Assembly (NCBI GenBank): GCA_012514415.1
Contig: JAAZAH010000224.1
Location: 1 to 19,477 of the forward strand
Direction of reading: 5' to 3'
DNA length: 19,477 nucleotides
From: Sandaracinaceae bacterium
Lineage (GTDB): Bacteria; Myxococcota_A; Polyangia; Polyangiales; Houyiibacteriaceae
Shown: piece after piece, positions 6,590-13,962 of the stretch
How positions within the stretch are numbered: the first letter of the stretch is position 1
Layout of the letters: every line of letters begins with the position of its first letter
Program-made: the position numbers and the translations under genes
The notes under the pieces: generated by a model
Told to the model about the DNA's origin: nothing
Seen by the model: the letters and a program-made list of their open reading frames with translations, nothing else
Databases searched by the model: none

Positions 6590-7441
6590 GTGGTGAAGCA
6601 GTTTTCTGAAGGCGAAGCCATCCTCGTCTTGGGCGCGGCGGGCGGCATCGGCTCGGCCGTCGCGTCCTACGCCGCGCGAGAAGGTGCCCGGCTCTATCTC
6701 GTCGATCTCGGAACGGCCCTCGACGGAAGTGGGCGCGATCCGCGCAAGGTTGCGGAGGTCGCCGGGAATCTCCGCGGACTCGGTGTCGAGGTGCACGCGG
6801 AGGCGCTCGATCTCCGAGATCCGCAAGCCGTCGTGGCGGCCATCCACCACTGCGTCGACGCATTCGGCCGGGTCGACGCGATCATCCAATGCGCCGGCAT
6901 CCATCAAGAGTCGCCCGTCCAACGCCTCGACGCCGCGCTCGTCGAGCGCACGCTCGATCTCTCGATCCGCCTCGCCCTCCGCTTGATTCAAGAAGGAAGC
7001 CGAGTGTTCATCGAGTCCAAACGCACGGGATCCATCACGCTCTCGCTCGGAGCCGAGGCCTTTGTCGGCGCCGCCCGCAAGGCGCACCTCGCCGTAGCCT
7101 CCGGCGCGCTCTACGGTCTCATCCGTTCTGCCGCCATCGATCTGAGGCGCTGGTCCGTGCGCATCAACGGCGTGGTCCCGACGGCACGTACCCGCGCCAA
7201 TGAAGACCATCCGCTCTTTCGCGGCATCCACCCGGGTTCGCTCCAACCCGAATCGGTGGCGCCGCTCTATCTTTATCTCGCTTCATCGCTTGCGAGCGAG
7301 ATCAGCGGCGAAGTGCTCGGGATTGCGGGTGAGCGCATCCACGCTTTCGGGAGCCGAGAATCGCCCGGCGTCCGCTTCGAGCCCAACACGATGAGCATCC
7401 GCGAGATCGCGAGGCGATTCAACGAGATCGCCGATTTCTGA
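6590..7441 (+). CDS. Short-chain dehydrogenase/reductase homologue lacking the catalytic tetrad
   Basis: The 283-residue Rossmann protein aligns by eye with SDRs, especially the MFE-2-like hydroxyacyl-CoA dehydrogenase branch (VDLGTALDGSG after beta-2). The nucleotide loop GAAGGIG (15-21) and Asp39 are intact, and the C-terminal SVAPLYLYLASSLASEISGE stretch is normal. The catalytic positions are not: NNAG is QCAG (100-103), the tetrad Asn is Ser125, and in the YxxxK segment before GALYGLIRS the Tyr position is Leu167 and the Lys position Ser171. It may bind a dinucleotide but probably does not catalyse the usual reaction. The frame is intact, so it looks like a pseudoenzyme rather than a pseudogene. 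Starts are GTG 6590 or GTG 6593, with no clear Shine-Dalgarno. It is divergent from the kinase gene; no substrate can be named. Confidence 0.85.
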   Translation: MVKQFSEGEAILVLGAAGGIGSAVASYAAREGARLYLVDLGTALDGSGRDPRKVAEVAGNLRGLGVEVHAEALDLRDPQAVVAAIHHCVDAFGRVDAIIQCAGIHQESPVQRLDAALVERTLDLSIRLALRLIQEGSRVFIESKRTGSITLSLGAEAFVGAARKAHLAVASGALYGLIRSAAIDLRRWSVRINGVVPTARTRANEDHPLFRGIHPGSLQPESVAPLYLYLASSLASEISGEVLGIAGERIHAFGSRESPGVRFEPNTMSIREIARRFNEIADF

Positions 7442-7480
7442 TCGGAAGCTCAGGAATCGTCAGCTCGAGTTGCAGCCCGG

Positions 7481-7669
7481 TCAGTCGTTCTCAAGGAGAT
7501 CGATGATGACCACGCCGCGCTCCTCCCTTTCTGGACGTTCCCCATGCTCTTCGCGTTGGGGGAGCGGCTCGGGGTGGAGGGGAAGCTCGAGGCGAGGCCT
7601 CTCGGAGCGGCGGGCCTTCTCTTCGCGCTCGCGCTGACGAATCTGTTCGATGATGAAAGGAGGTAGCAT
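7481..7669 (-). CDS. Charged 62-residue mini-protein of unknown function
   Basis: The product begins LPPFIIEQIRQREREEKARR, passes through a proline/acid/arginine-rich middle, and ends GVVIIDLLEND. Hydrophobic short motifs at both ends with a disordered charged centre are the layout of a small adaptor or tether. From memory, similar small proteins with an (L)PPFIIE start and a GVIIIDL end occur in other bacteria, but I cannot verify this. There is no signal peptide or transmembrane helix. ATG 7669 has no good Shine-Dalgarno; a promoter-like TTGCTA-N16-TATAGT lies upstream at 7750-7723. It is transcribed toward the SDR-like gene and away from the DUF4350 operon. The overlapping frame from 7706 has no such organisation. 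Confidence 0.6.
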   Translation of the reverse strand: MLPPFIIEQIRQREREEKARRSERPRLELPLHPEPLPQREEHGERPEREERGVVIIDLLEND

Positions 7670-7722
7670 CGGATTCGCCCAGAACCGTGAGGAAAAAGGG
7701 GATCACGGCTCGGTTATTTACT

Positions 7723-7750
7723 ACTATAACCAGCGCGCCCCACGTAGCAA
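7723..7750 (-). promoter_or_regulatory. Candidate promoter of the mini-protein gene
   Basis: On the minus strand TTGCTA (7750-7745) and TATAGT (7728-7723) are separated by 16 nt, 4/6 and 5/6 matches to consensus. The leader to ATG 7669 would be about 45 nt. A 6-bp inverted repeat (GGTTAT 7712-7717, ATAACC 7726-7731) overlaps the -10 and could be an operator. Confidence 0.35.
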
Positions 7751-7826
7751 TCTTTAAACCGAACTGAACTGAGGATTCTCCCCTCGCGAGGCGCGCAAAT
7801 CCGTGAGACCTCCGTCCAAATCATCC

Positions 7827-9050
7827 ATGAAAATTGCGGCGACGATCGCCGTATCATGGATGATTACGCTCTCCATCCTCGGACCGCCTCCATCCCACGC
7901 GGAAGACTTCAGCCTCAACGATGAGCGATACAATGGCATCGGTCGGGCGCTCACGATCTTCGAGGAGGAGGGGCTTTATTTTGAGCTCACCGAAGTCGTG
8001 GATTTCAGCGAATTGGACCGAGAGGATGCCGTCCTCCTCCTCCATGTCGGAGCGATCCGAAGCGCGCGCGGCACCATCGATTTCATCGAACGTGGGGGCG
8101 CACTCCTGCTTGCGGATGAAGGAGACACACTCGAGGAGATCTACGCGCGTTTCGGCTTTACGCGCCAGAGCGGCCCTTTGACTCGCGAGTTCGCGCTCCA
8201 TGGATTCGATGGCGTCTACCTCGCGCCTCGATACGAGCGGCATTCGCTCTCCGACGGCGTGGACTTTTTGATCACCGACCATCCGCGGCCCTTCTTCCAC
8301 GAGAGTCTCTCCCCCCTCTTTACGCTGGCAGAGGACGAAATCCTCGTTGCGGTCGGACGCCTCGGAGCGGGAGAGCTCATCGCGATTGGCGACTCGAGCC
8401 TCTTCATCAATCAGCTCGCCCGACTCAGCGAAAACGACCGGTTCCTCCGAAATCTTGGGCGGCATCTGGCGGGCAGATACGCGCGTCTGTTGATCGTGCT
8501 CGGTCCGGGCACCATCGCCTCGACCGATACGCCCTCGTCCGCTCGGGGACTCGGCAACCTTCGCGAAGGGCTCCTCGCGATCGGCGCGATCGAGATCGAT
8601 CCGCTCACCCTTCACCTTGCGTCGATCGTGCTTTTGATCGGTCTCACGTTGATGCTTGGCTCGAAACTTCATCGCGGCGTACTTTTCCAAGGCCCCCAGC
8701 GGCTCGGCAATCCCGCGGCTCCGACAGGGATCGAATGGGATATCCGCACCTTGGAGACGCGCGGAGCCGATCTCGGCGCGCCCATTCGCGCCCTTCGTCA
8801 GGTAGTCTACGCCGCGATGACGCGCCGGTTCGCGCGTAGGATCGCGAGCGCAGCCGAAGCGAAGAGCGCGCTCGCGGGCGCAGGGCTCTCGCTCGAAAAG
8901 ATGGGGATCGAGGCGAGATTCTTCGAAAGACTTGATGAGTTCGCGCTAAGCTCTCCATCTGAAGCTGAAGTTCGCGCGTCTCGGCGCGAACTCGTCCGCT
9001 TTGTCCGCCACGCCGAGGTGCTCCTCAACCGACTTGAGGAGAGAGAATGA
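7827..9050 (+). CDS. Exported DUF4350-domain membrane protein of a MoxR-DUF58 operon
   Basis: The 407-residue product starts with a Sec signal peptide (KIAATIAVSWMITLSIL, likely cut after SHA before EDF). A periplasmic DUF4350-type domain (about 30-240) shows RALTIFEEEGLYFELTE, a VLLLHVGAI strand and FIERGGALLLADEG, the glutamine-amidotransferase-like fold of this family. One transmembrane helix (LHLASIVLLIGLTLML, about 258-276) leads to a cytoplasmic, arginine-rich helical tail of about 125 residues. An in-frame GTG at 7803 is possible, but ATG 7827 gives the better signal peptide; neither has a clear Shine-Dalgarno. It is the first gene of the module and overlaps the MoxR gene by four bases. 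In the family such proteins act as membrane partners of MoxR/DUF58; their exact role is not known. Confidence 0.8.
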   Translation: MKIAATIAVSWMITLSILGPPPSHAEDFSLNDERYNGIGRALTIFEEEGLYFELTEVVDFSELDREDAVLLLHVGAIRSARGTIDFIERGGALLLADEGDTLEEIYARFGFTRQSGPLTREFALHGFDGVYLAPRYERHSLSDGVDFLITDHPRPFFHESLSPLFTLAEDEILVAVGRLGAGELIAIGDSSLFINQLARLSENDRFLRNLGRHLAGRYARLLIVLGPGTIASTDTPSSARGLGNLREGLLAIGAIEIDPLTLHLASIVLLIGLTLMLGSKLHRGVLFQGPQRLGNPAAPTGIEWDIRTLETRGADLGAPIRALRQVVYAAMTRRFARRIASAAEAKSALAGAGLSLEKMGIEARFFERLDEFALSSPSEAEVRASRRELVRFVRHAEVLLNRLEERE

Positions 9051-10003
9051 AGATGAGCGAGAACCGAAGCACGAGCGCAAGGGATGGCGCAGTCGAGAGG
9101 ATGGAGCAAGAGGTGAGCCGAAGCTTTCTCGGCTCTCCTCGCGCCGTTCGGCTTGCCCTCTGTGCGCTTTTCGGCGGTGGACATTTGCTGCTCGAAGGGC
9201 CTCCCGGCGTCGCCAAAACAACGCTCGCCAAAGCCATCGCGGACGCGGGAGGCTGCGCGTTCAAGCGCATCCAGATGACCCCGGATCTCCTTCCCGCCGA
9301 CATCACCGGCGCCTTCATCCTCGATCCGCGGACTGGCAATTTTTCTCTCCGAAAGGGCCCGGTCTTCACCCAAACGCTGCTCGCCGATGAGTTGAACCGC
9401 GCGACGCCGCGAACCCAGAGCGCCCTGCTCGAGGCCATGCAAGAGGGCGCCGTCACCATCGAGGGAGAGACCTACGCGCTCCCCGAGCCGTTCTTCGTGA
9501 TCGCGACGCAAAACCCATCCGAATATTCCGGCACCTACCCTCTCCCCGAGGCGCAGCTCGATCGGTTCATGCTGCGCGTCCGGCTCAACTACCCCGAGGC
9601 CGAGGTCGAAAAAGCGATGCTCGATCGCTACCTTCGGAGCGTTGAAGGGACGCGCGCGATCCTCTCGCCCGAGCTCATCCTCCAGTTCCGCGAAAAGGTG
9701 CGACAGATCCACATCGAGCCCGAGCTCCTCGATTACCTCGTACGTATCTCTAACGATACCAGAACGCACCGCACCATCGCGCTCGGCGCCTCGCCGCGAG
9801 CCTCGCTCGCGCTGGCTGAAGCGGCGCGCGCTTGGGCTTATCTCGATGGGCGAGATTTTGTCTTGCCCGATGATTTCGCCGAACTCCTCGAACCTGTTTT
9901 CGCACACCGGCTGATCCTTCGTCCTGAGGCCGAGCTCGAAGGATTTTCCGCGGAGCGCGTGCTCGAGGAGATCAAGAAATCCATTCCGATCCGAGCCCGA
10001 TAG
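9047..10003 (+). CDS. MoxR-family AAA+ ATPase
   Basis: A 318-residue cytoplasmic AAA+ ATPase. Seen are Walker A GPPGVAKT (51-58), the MTPDLLPADITG segment typical of MoxR, Walker B LLADELNRA (111-119), QSALLEAMQEG, sensor-1 VIATQNP (151-157) and Arg173 in QLDRF. Walker B has Leu where most MoxR proteins have Ile (DEINRA), a mild change. MoxR ATPases act as chaperones that mature or insert metal into partner proteins, often with DUF58/vWA partners encoded next door, as here. The ATG at 9047 overlaps the upstream stop (ATGA) behind GAGGAG; a second ATG at 9053 is also suitably placed. The next gene follows after 4 nt. The substrate of this complex is not evident. Confidence 0.93.
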   Translation: MKMSENRSTSARDGAVERMEQEVSRSFLGSPRAVRLALCALFGGGHLLLEGPPGVAKTTLAKAIADAGGCAFKRIQMTPDLLPADITGAFILDPRTGNFSLRKGPVFTQTLLADELNRATPRTQSALLEAMQEGAVTIEGETYALPEPFFVIATQNPSEYSGTYPLPEAQLDRFMLRVRLNYPEAEVEKAMLDRYLRSVEGTRAILSPELILQFREKVRQIHIEPELLDYLVRISNDTRTHRTIALGASPRASLALAEAARAWAYLDGRDFVLPDDFAELLEPVFAHRLILRPEAELEGFSAERVLEEIKKSIPIRAR

Positions 10004-10007
10004 ATCG

Positions 10008-11513
10008 ATGCCGCGGCTTTCAGAACTCGGCGTATTTTGGGCGCTCGCTGCTCTCCTCCTCCTGCTCGCCGCGGTGTTTTTCCGCTCGGAACTCGTGCTT
10101 GCTTTCGCGTCTGTCGCAGTCTTTACCCTCGCGGCCGATCTCATCCTCGCGCTCCCGCTTGGAAGGCGCGCGCGCGCGGCGGGCCTCGAACTCAGCTGGC
10201 GCATCCTCGAGCCCAGCGCCGAACGAATGGCCGTACGGGGCGCGAAGATCCGCATCCACGGATGGATCATGATGCGAGATGGCGGAGCGCTTCGACTGAC
10301 ACATCTCAAACCTATCGCGCCACGGCAAATCCAGCTTGAATCGATCACGCACAGTGTGCACCCGGTCGCGGAACGCCCGCAGGAGATCGAGCTCACCATC
10401 CGCTCGCTCACGGCGGGGCGCAGCGTCCTGCAAGGGCTCGCGACACGCGCGGTCTCTCCCTTCGGCGCCTTCGTGGTCGGCGTCTATTTTCCGCATCCAC
10501 TCGAAGTGCGCGCATCTCCCCAACGGGTTCCCTCGCTCTCCGCCCTCGAGCCGCGCGTCTTCAACGCCATTGTTCCCCGCGAAGGATTTTCTTCAGCGCG
10601 CGCCCGAGGCCCAGGAGTCGAGCTCCACGAGCTAAGAGAGTATCGACCCGGGGATCCCCTCCGCTCCATCGCGAACGTGGCAAGCGCGCGTAGAGGGAGG
10701 CTCCTCGTTCGCGAGACCGAAAGACCCTTTGAGGAGGAGCATCAAATCCTCCTCGATGTCGGCGCGGAGATGCTTGTGGGGCCGCTCGGTGCGCGCCCGC
10801 TCGATCAGGCGGTCGACGCGATTTGGACGCTTCTAGATGAGCTGAGCGCACGCTCCCATCGCATCCGGCTCACGCTCTTTGATGATCAGCGGCTCGGCGA
10901 GTGGACGAGCGACGGCGGAATCGCACGCTCGAGCTCGCTGAGAAAGGCGCTTTTAGAGGCGCTTGAGCGTTACGACCGAAGACGCATCGAGGGCGGCGAA
11001 GAAGAGGTCGCGGCGCTTGTCGCGGCGCACCTACGCGATCAGGAAGCGCTTGATTACGAGACGTCGACGGCGGGGAAGCGCGCACGCCTCGCGAGCGCTC
11101 TCCGCCCGCGCGTTCGCCGCCTCCTCCCCGATCCCGAGCGCGCCGATAGTTTCGAGATCCTACTTGCTTATTGCAAACGCTACGGCCTTGAACTTCCTCC
11201 AAAGACGCTCCGACCAACCGGGGCGAGAAAATCCGCCCTCCGTTCAATCCTCCTTCATTTGGCCCGGCGCGGACACCCCCATTCCATCCATCTATTTTCG
11301 GGCCTTGACGAGATCGCACTCGATGGAGAGCTCAAGCGTGTTTTTGCGCTGAAGGCCCTTCGAGGGCGCGTTACGCTCTACCTCCCTCGCATCTTGGGTG
11401 CGCCCGATGAATCGGAGTTCGGCGGCGCGATCCGCCAGATCGCTCGATGGGAGCGCGAAGAGGCCGTCCGCCAAATGAGCCCGCTGATCCGCCCCGCCTC
11501 TCTCACGCCATGA
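10008..11513 (+). CDS. DUF58 membrane protein, partner of the MoxR ATPase
   Basis: A 501-residue protein with two N-terminal transmembrane helices (about 8-24 and 28-50), a beta-rich domain, and the DUF58 signature at about 205-237 (LREYRPGDPLRSIANVASAR, then GRLLVRE). A von Willebrand A-like domain follows from about 245. Its metal site is altered: where many members read DxSxS, this one reads DVGAE (250-254), so metal binding is doubtful. The protein is longer than most DUF58 members because of a C-terminal extension of roughly 150 residues with a leucine- and arginine-rich helical part. It starts 4 nt after the MoxR stop and ends overlapping the rsmA ATG. Confidence 0.85.
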   Translation: MPRLSELGVFWALAALLLLLAAVFFRSELVLAFASVAVFTLAADLILALPLGRRARAAGLELSWRILEPSAERMAVRGAKIRIHGWIMMRDGGALRLTHLKPIAPRQIQLESITHSVHPVAERPQEIELTIRSLTAGRSVLQGLATRAVSPFGAFVVGVYFPHPLEVRASPQRVPSLSALEPRVFNAIVPREGFSSARARGPGVELHELREYRPGDPLRSIANVASARRGRLLVRETERPFEEEHQILLDVGAEMLVGPLGARPLDQAVDAIWTLLDELSARSHRIRLTLFDDQRLGEWTSDGGIARSSSLRKALLEALERYDRRRIEGGEEEVAALVAAHLRDQEALDYETSTAGKRARLASALRPRVRRLLPDPERADSFEILLAYCKRYGLELPPKTLRPTGARKSALRSILLHLARRGHPHSIHLFSGLDEIALDGELKRVFALKALRGRVTLYLPRILGAPDESEFGGAIRQIARWEREEAVRQMSPLIRPASLTP

Positions 11514-12364
11514 CAACGCTCGACGCCACCTACCGATTCGAAGATCCGCGCCGCGTGCTTAGGCGGCACGGCCTCGCGCCCAAGCGTGCCTTCTCACAGA
11601 ACTTCCTCATCTCTGAGGGCGCGGTACGAGCGATCGCCGCTGCGACGCGCGCGACGGCCGTCGATCAAATCGTCGAGCTTGGACCGGGACTTGGAACGCT
11701 CACGTCTACGCTTCTTGCGACGGGCGCGGAGGTCGCCGCCGTCGAGCGGGATCGAGATATGGCCGCCATCCTCCGCGACGAATTCGCGCGCTTCATCGAT
11801 GACGGCCGTTTCCGGCTCGTCGAAGGTGATGCCGCAACGGTTGATTTTTCGGCCTTCGGGGAAGATCTCATCGTCGCGGGCAACCTGCCTTATGCGATCA
11901 CAGGCGCGATCCTCCGAAACCTTACCGCGCACCGCGCGTCGATTCAGCGAGCGGTCGTGATGGTCCAGCGAGAGGTGGCCGAGCGGCTCGTGGCTCCCCC
12001 GGGGACACGCGAGTACGGTGCGCCAAGCGTCTTCGTCGGCGCCTCTTTCCGAATCTCTCGTGTCCTCAACCTTCCGCCTTCCGCTTTTTACCCGCCACCG
12101 AAGGTCACAAGCGCCGTCATCGCGCTCGAGCGGCTCGAGACACCGCGCGCCGTCGAGCGTCCCGCGTTCACAAAGCTCGTTCATGCGATCTTTGAGTCGA
12201 GGCGAAAAACGCTTCGCAATTCCCTTCGCCGCATCGTCAGTGGCGAGGTGATCGAAACGATCTACGAGCGCCTGGAACTTGGCGATCACGTGCGCGGGGA
12301 ATCACTCAGCATTGAAGAAATGGACCGTATCGCTGCGGAGATTGAGCGGCTTGGTGCGTCCTAA
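11510..12364 (+). CDS. rsmA: 16S rRNA (adenine-N6,N6)-dimethyltransferase RsmA/KsgA
   Basis: RsmA dimethylates two adjacent adenosines in the 3' terminal hairpin (helix 45) of 16S rRNA during late 30S maturation, using S-adenosylmethionine. The 284 residues show the whole family pattern: QNFL (30-33), SAM motif ELGPGLGTLT (57-66), the acidic residue in VERD, the catalytic NLPY at 125-128 with AITGAI, and FYPPPKVTSAV before the C-terminal helical domain. The frame is open back to 11447, but the family N-terminus begins at ATG 11510, which overlaps the DUF58 stop (ATGA). No Shine-Dalgarno precedes it, so expression likely depends on translation of the DUF58 gene. It ends three bases from the stop of a convergent gene. 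Confidence 0.95.
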   Translation: MTTLDATYRFEDPRRVLRRHGLAPKRAFSQNFLISEGAVRAIAAATRATAVDQIVELGPGLGTLTSTLLATGAEVAAVERDRDMAAILRDEFARFIDDGRFRLVEGDAATVDFSAFGEDLIVAGNLPYAITGAILRNLTAHRASIQRAVVMVQREVAERLVAPPGTREYGAPSVFVGASFRISRVLNLPPSAFYPPPKVTSAVIALERLETPRAVERPAFTKLVHAIFESRRKTLRNSLRRIVSGEVIETIYERLELGDHVRGESLSIEEMDRIAAEIERLGAS

Positions 12365-12367
12365 ATG

Positions 12368-12889
12368 TTACGGCCCGAGGCGATCCCTGAGCTCGAGCGC
12401 GGCGAGCCCCGCACGCACTCTCCACCCAATCGGTAGCGCCTCATCTTCGCTTATCGTGTGGAGAATCTCGGCGGCTTCTTGAAAAGGCGCCCTGTCGAGC
12501 TCGTCTCGCGCGATAAAATCTTCTTCAAGGTGGTAGATGATCTCGGCGGCCTGATGGAGCGCGGCCTCGGCCTCGAAGGCCTCTCGCGATGCGCTGATGC
12601 GCGCAAGGGCCGGCAGCGCGAGCGCGGGGGTGCGGAGCTCGGTGCTGGCGCGGATCGCGTAGGCGCGCGCGCTTGTCGCATCGCCGGCCAAGGCTTCGAG
12701 GATCGGCGCGTCCCCCGCGAGGCGGACCTCAGCGCGAAATTCCAGCGGATCCGCAGGTGCCGAACGCGCGCCGGACTCGGCGAAAGCGAGCGCGTTCGCC
12801 GCGATGAGCGACAGCAGAGACAAGCCGAGCGCTCGCGGACGCATACGCGCGAAAACTCCGAAGATAGAGCGAAGACGGATCCTCATCAT
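12368..12889 (-). CDS. Exported alpha-helical (HEAT-like) protein of unknown function
   Basis: The frame starts with two ATGs (12889, 12886) and has another at 12844. From the last, MRPRALGLSLLSLIAANAL ending AFA before ESG is a clear Sec signal; from the first, the signal has a 15-residue basic extension. The mature part of roughly 135 residues is alanine/leucine/glutamate-rich and almost entirely helical, with repeating segments such as APILEALAGDATSARAYAIR and ALALPALARISASREAFEAE that look like degenerate HEAT repeats. No cysteine or catalytic motif is seen. It is convergent with rsmA (three bases between the stops, no terminator visible) and divergent from a true HEAT-repeat gene, so a shared envelope role with that gene is possible. 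Confidence 0.65.
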   Translation of the reverse strand: MMRIRLRSIFGVFARMRPRALGLSLLSLIAANALAFAESGARSAPADPLEFRAEVRLAGDAPILEALAGDATSARAYAIRASTELRTPALALPALARISASREAFEAEAALHQAAEIIYHLEEDFIARDELDRAPFQEAAEILHTISEDEALPIGWRVRAGLAALELRDRLGP

Positions 12890-13066
12890 TCGTCAAATGC
12901 CTTGGAGAGCGATGCGCCAAATCACATCGATCGCAGCGGGCGTAAGACCGATCTCCCAGGAAACGTAAGCGAACTTGCCGCTTGATTCAAAGCGAGTGTG
13001 TCATCTCTATCGATGAACACGTCGCGCAGAAAGAAACGAAGCGTTCGACTTGATCTCAGCGACCAG

Positions 13067-13083
13067 TCTCCGATAATCGGAGA
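13067..13083. promoter_or_regulatory. 17-bp palindrome in the spacer between two exported-protein genes
   Basis: TCTCCGAT-A-ATCGGAGA is a perfect odd palindrome with 8-bp arms. It sits in the 294-base spacer 12890-13183, about 100 bp before the HEAT gene. The element TTATCGC occurs twice nearby (13085-13091 and 13133-13139), and CGATAA within the palindrome is its inverse. This looks like a cluster of regulator sites. The rest of the spacer is AT-richer towards 13100-13150 and shows no ORF. Confidence 0.35.
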
Positions 13084-13183
13084 GTTATCGCCCTCGTACC
13101 CACAATTTTTCACCTTTTGATTCATCGCGGATTTATCGCAAAGAAGGACTGAAGTGCAATGGGGCAGGGTGGGGAGAAGGATC

Positions 13184-13960
13184 ATGAGTCGCGACCTCTT
13201 TCTTCATGCGCTGATCGCGCTCTTCGCGCTATTCGTACGCGCTCCGTCGGCAGCCGCCGAGGATCCATTTGCGGGGCTCGAGTCGGGGAACGCCGAAGAG
13301 GTGCGCGGAGCCATCGAGGAGCTCAGCCTCACCGGAAGTCCCGAAGCCGCCGCCGCGATTCGAGCGCGTCTCGAGCGTGGCCTCCCGCTCGCTCTTACCG
13401 AAAGTGCCATCGACGCCCTCGTGATGCTCGAGGATCGCGATTCGCTCGATCTGCTCGTGCGGTTGACGCGCCACCGTGATGCTTCCGTACGGAAGCGCGC
13501 GCTCGAAGCGTCGAGCATCCTCGGCACGTCGGAGCGAGTCGAACCGATCCTTTTGCGTGCGCTCGAGGAGCGCGATCCGGCCGTACGAAGGGTGGCCCTC
13601 GGTGGACTCAAACGCCTCGCCACCACGCGCTCCCTTCCCATCCTTGAACGCGCGCTCGAGAGGCGAGAATTCGGCGCCGCCGAGATCATCGCCAAAGTCG
13701 GAGAAGAGGAGCAAGTGCGTCCGCTCATCGGGCTTCTTGGGCGCGTCCCCTTCGAGGATCTTCGCGGAGCCTTCGAGACAATCCTCAAGCGCGCCGAGCT
13801 TGGTGAGCGTCTGCGTCTTGACGCACTTTCTGCGCTCGTCGAACTGGCCACGCCCGAGGTGAAATATTTCCTCGAGGATCTCGCCCCCACCCTCCCCGGC
13901 GGCGCACGTGATCGCGTCCGCCGCGCCGTGAGCGATGCCGCCTTCAGGATCATGGATTGA
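13184..13960 (+). CDS. Exported HEAT-repeat protein
   Basis: From ATG 13184 (GGGGAGAAGG just upstream) the 258-residue product has a Sec signal cut near SAAA before EDPF. The mature protein is built of about six HEAT/PBS-lyase-like helical repeats, for example LVRLTRHRDASVRKRALEA and LLRALEERDPAVRRVALGGL, each with the D-x-x-V-R turn typical of this solenoid. Such proteins act as periplasmic protein-binding scaffolds; no enzyme motif is visible. The frame extends to a GTG at 13154, but that lacks a signal at its start. It is separated by only 2 nt from the PQQ-propeller lipoprotein gene that follows, so the two are co-translated and probably work together. Confidence 0.85.
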   Translation: MSRDLFLHALIALFALFVRAPSAAAEDPFAGLESGNAEEVRGAIEELSLTGSPEAAAAIRARLERGLPLALTESAIDALVMLEDRDSLDLLVRLTRHRDASVRKRALEASSILGTSERVEPILLRALEERDPAVRRVALGGLKRLATTRSLPILERALERREFGAAEIIAKVGEEEQVRPLIGLLGRVPFEDLRGAFETILKRAELGERLRLDALSALVELATPEVKYFLEDLAPTLPGGARDRVRRAVSDAAFRIMD

Positions 13961-13962
13961 CG

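Noticed and set aside
6410..7246. 278-residue minus-strand frame covering the SDR-like gene and spacer
   Set aside because: Opposite a convincing Rossmann-fold gene; composition is typical of an antisense shadow and it has no start signal.
6590..7441. SDR-like gene as a decayed pseudogene
   Set aside because: The frame is intact, the fold-defining motifs and C-terminus are well kept, and the substitutions are confined to catalytic positions, which fits a pseudoenzyme better.
8807..10411. 534-residue open frame on the minus strand opposite the DUF4350, MoxR and DUF58 genes
   Set aside because: Low-complexity Arg/Ser/Glu composition, no domain or signal, fully antisense to genes with clear motifs; a by-product of GC-rich codon use.
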